From VXNE01 sp965217825 (GTDB taxonomy: Bacteria; Pseudomonadota; Gammaproteobacteria; Pseudomonadales; Azotimanducaceae): a stretch of 64,000 nucleotides of DNA. The position numbers and the translations under genes are program-made. Positions 62,521 to 64,000 of the stretch are shown in pieces; positions within the stretch are counted from its first letter, which is position 1, and every line of letters begins with the position of its first letter. The stretch is from positions 744,001-808,000 of the forward strand of contig OZ244571.1 of NCBI GenBank assembly GCA_965217825.1, written 5' to 3'. Below the pieces are notes generated by a model. That model saw nothing but the letters and a program-made list of their open reading frames with translations, was not told where the DNA came from and ran no database searches.

Positions 62521-63635
62521 CTGATGGGAACGAACCGAGCCGGCGGCGGCCTTGGGCCGCGCCCCTGGCGCTGGCCTTGCTGGTCGGGTTCGGAGGTTGC
62601 GAGCGGGCCGAGAACGCGAATTCGGGCGCCGCGGCGCGCGTCATCGAGCTGACCTTGGCGTCCGAGGAAGCGACGCCGGTGGTGGCGGCGCGGGCGGGAC
62701 GGGTGACGACGCTGGCTTTCGCGGACGCCGATGGCGCGCCCTGGCCGATCGCGGAGATCGCGGCGCCCGAGACGGAAGGGCTGCTGGCCGAGCGCGTGCG
62801 GAGCCGCCGGCATGTGGCGACGCTTCGCGCGCGGGATGAAGTGGGACCGGCGAACGTCGTCGTCTTCCTCGAGGGCCTCGACGCGCCCGTGCATCTGGAT
62901 GTGGTCTCCGCGGGCGCGGCTGCGGAGACGCGGGTGGAGATCCGCGTGGCGAGGCCTGCGGGATCGGGCGAACGCGGCGGCGAGGACGGTTCGGTTGCCG
63001 CGCTGGCGCCAGGCGCGCCGATGGAAGCGATCATCCGGGACTATCTGCTCGCCAACCCCGATGTCCTGCGCGAGGCGCTGGACCCGAAACGGCAACTCTC
63101 GGCGCAAGCGTCGCGGCTGCGGGGGGAGTTTCTCGGCGCGCCGGAGGTTCCCGCGGCGGGCGATCTGGAGGCGCCGGTCACGGTGGTGGAGTTCTTCGAC
63201 TACCGCTGCGGGTTCTGCAAGCGGTCGCTGGAGGCGGTGCGGACGGCCCTGGAGCGGCCGGGAGTGCGCGTGGAACTGCGCGAATACCCGATTCTGGGGG
63301 ACGAGAGCCTGCGCGCGTCGCGCCTGGCGCTGGCTGCGGGCCTGCAGGGCCGATACCTGGACGCGCACGTCGCCCTGATGGAGCGCGAAGACGGTTTCGG
63401 CGAGGAGATGATCGGCGAGCTGGCGGGCGCGCTCGGATTGGACGCGGCGCGGCTGCGCGCCGACATGGAGTCTGCGGAGGTGCGGGCGCGGATCGATGCG
63501 AACCGCGATCTCGCGGGTCGGCTCGGCGTGACGGGCACGCCGGCGTTTTTTGTCGCGGGACCGGAGCGGATCGAGGCGGCGCCGGGGGCGCTGGACGCGG
63601 CGCGGATGAATCAGTTGATCGACGCGGCGGGATAG
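62517..63635 (+). CDS. DotH/IcmK-like plus DsbA-type thioredoxin lipoprotein
   Basis: A 372-residue exported protein, start ATG 62517 with GAGAGGAG upstream. A hydrophobic signal ends VGFGGC (Cys28), a plausible lipobox. Residues about 40-150 resemble the beta domain of DotH/IcmK/TraN secretion proteins (EEATPVVAARAGRVTTLAF, GAPWPI, NVVVFLEGLDAPVHLDV). Residues about 172-372 form a DsbA/ScsC-like domain: the helix IIRDYLLANPDVLREAL, active site C231-G-F-C234 in FFDYRCGFCKRS, and cis-Pro342 in VTGTPAFFV. It would oxidise or isomerise disulfides in the periplasm. Lying after the cysteine-rich genes, it is a natural candidate folding enzyme for them. Confidence 0.8.
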   Translation: MTDGNEPSRRRPWAAPLALALLVGFGGCERAENANSGAAARVIELTLASEEATPVVAARAGRVTTLAFADADGAPWPIAEIAAPETEGLLAERVRSRRHVATLRARDEVGPANVVVFLEGLDAPVHLDVVSAGAAAETRVEIRVARPAGSGERGGEDGSVAALAPGAPMEAIIRDYLLANPDVLREALDPKRQLSAQASRLRGEFLGAPEVPAAGDLEAPVTVVEFFDYRCGFCKRSLEAVRTALERPGVRVELREYPILGDESLRASRLALAAGLQGRYLDAHVALMEREDGFGEEMIGELAGALGLDAARLRADMESAEVRARIDANRDLAGRLGVTGTPAFFVAGPERIEAAPGALDAARMNQLIDAAG

Positions 63636-63769
63636 AGGCCGCCGCCGGTCGCGGGGTTCGGGCTCGAGAGATGGCGCGCATCCCGGTCGGGGGCGGCGTC
63701 CGACGCGTCTCCCGAGGGCTAAACCGTCGCGGGTGGTCCCCGCCGTTCAGTTCGACTTCGAGGTCTCGT

Positions 63770-64000
63770 CTAGCGCCGGTACGATTTCAATAGATCGACA
63801 AGGCTGGCCGTAGACGCGTCCATGGTGTCGTCGGGGCCTGCGCCAAGCGCGTCGTAGACACGGCGCGCAATCTGCTTGCCGAGTTCCACGCCCCATTGGT
63901 CGAATGGATTGATACGCCAGATCACGCTCTGACAGAACACCTTGTGCTCGTACAGGGCGAGCAGGTTGCCGAGGTTCCGGCCATCGAGGCGGTCGAGCAG
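63770..64000 (-). CDS. pgi: Glucose-6-phosphate isomerase, C-terminal part
   Basis: Only the last 76 codons and stop lie in the window; the gene continues beyond 64000. The translation shows LLALYEHKVFCQSVIWRIN, then PFDQWGVELGKQIA, the conserved C-terminal signature of Pgi with the substrate-loop Lys in GVELGK. Pgi interconverts glucose 6- and fructose 6-phosphate. It is convergent with the island and marks its right edge. Confidence 0.95.
   Translation of the reverse strand: MLDRLDGRNLGNLLALYEHKVFCQSVIWRINPFDQWGVELGKQIARRVYDALGAGPDDTMDASTASLVDLLKSYRR

Overview
The window reads as a high-GC gammaproteobacterial chromosome. The evidence is gene order: mutM-rpmG-rpmB, radC/coaBC, algC-argB, pyrE-rph, yicC-gmk, then carA-carB-greA-rlmE-ftsH-folP-glmM-tpiA-secG-tRNA-Leu and tRNA-fMet-rimP-nusA-infB-rbfA-truB-rpsO-pnp. 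These are blocks known from Pseudomonas, E. coli and relatives. No transposase, integrase, phage gene, CRISPR array or rRNA was seen. I cannot name the genus.

Layout. 0-9 kb: yciO, yciB, an SH3-domain membrane protein, a Bacteroidetes-type pdxJ, a periplasmic cyclophilin, a membrane-anchored cold-shock protein, argS, a fatty-acid desaturase and mnmC. 9-15 kb is metabolic accessory DNA: a TauD-type dioxygenase and an NDP-forming acyl-CoA synthetase divergent from a 2-hydroxyacyl-CoA lyase, then an SMP-30 lactonase and a small zinc-ribbon protein. 15-26 kb: the mutM-to-gmk block, with a PIN-domain toxin-like pair inserted between rpmB and radC, dut missing between coaBC and algC, and an unknown helical-repeat gene inserted between argB and pyrE. 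26-47 kb: the carA-to-secG and tRNA-fMet-to-pnp operons, with two tRNA genes, a likely attenuator in front of carA and a terminator in the rimP leader. 47-49 kb: acs.

The most unusual part is 49.3-63.6 kb, a visibly GC-richer block between acs and pgi, all on one strand and closely spaced. It encodes a small secreted protein of unknown function; a 2,775-residue secreted mosaic protein (Calx-beta, fibronectin III, cadherin-like, InlB-B-like and very cysteine-rich modules); two 477-residue lipoproteins that look like compact subtilisin-type proteases with a beta-barrel-like C-terminal domain; a truncated second copy of the cysteine-rich tail; and a lipoprotein joining a DotH/IcmK-like domain to a DsbA-type thioredoxin domain. 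Tail and protease are tandemly duplicated with a 2,294-bp period. The two protease copies are almost identical at both ends but diverged in the middle of the catalytic domain. A one-base loss in a G run has cut the giant protein from its last ~140 residues.

A working reading, which is inference, is that the block makes a disulfide-rich surface adhesin with dedicated surface proteases and its own thiol-disulfide enzyme. Short GC-rich inverted repeats recur between genes in the first 6 kb.
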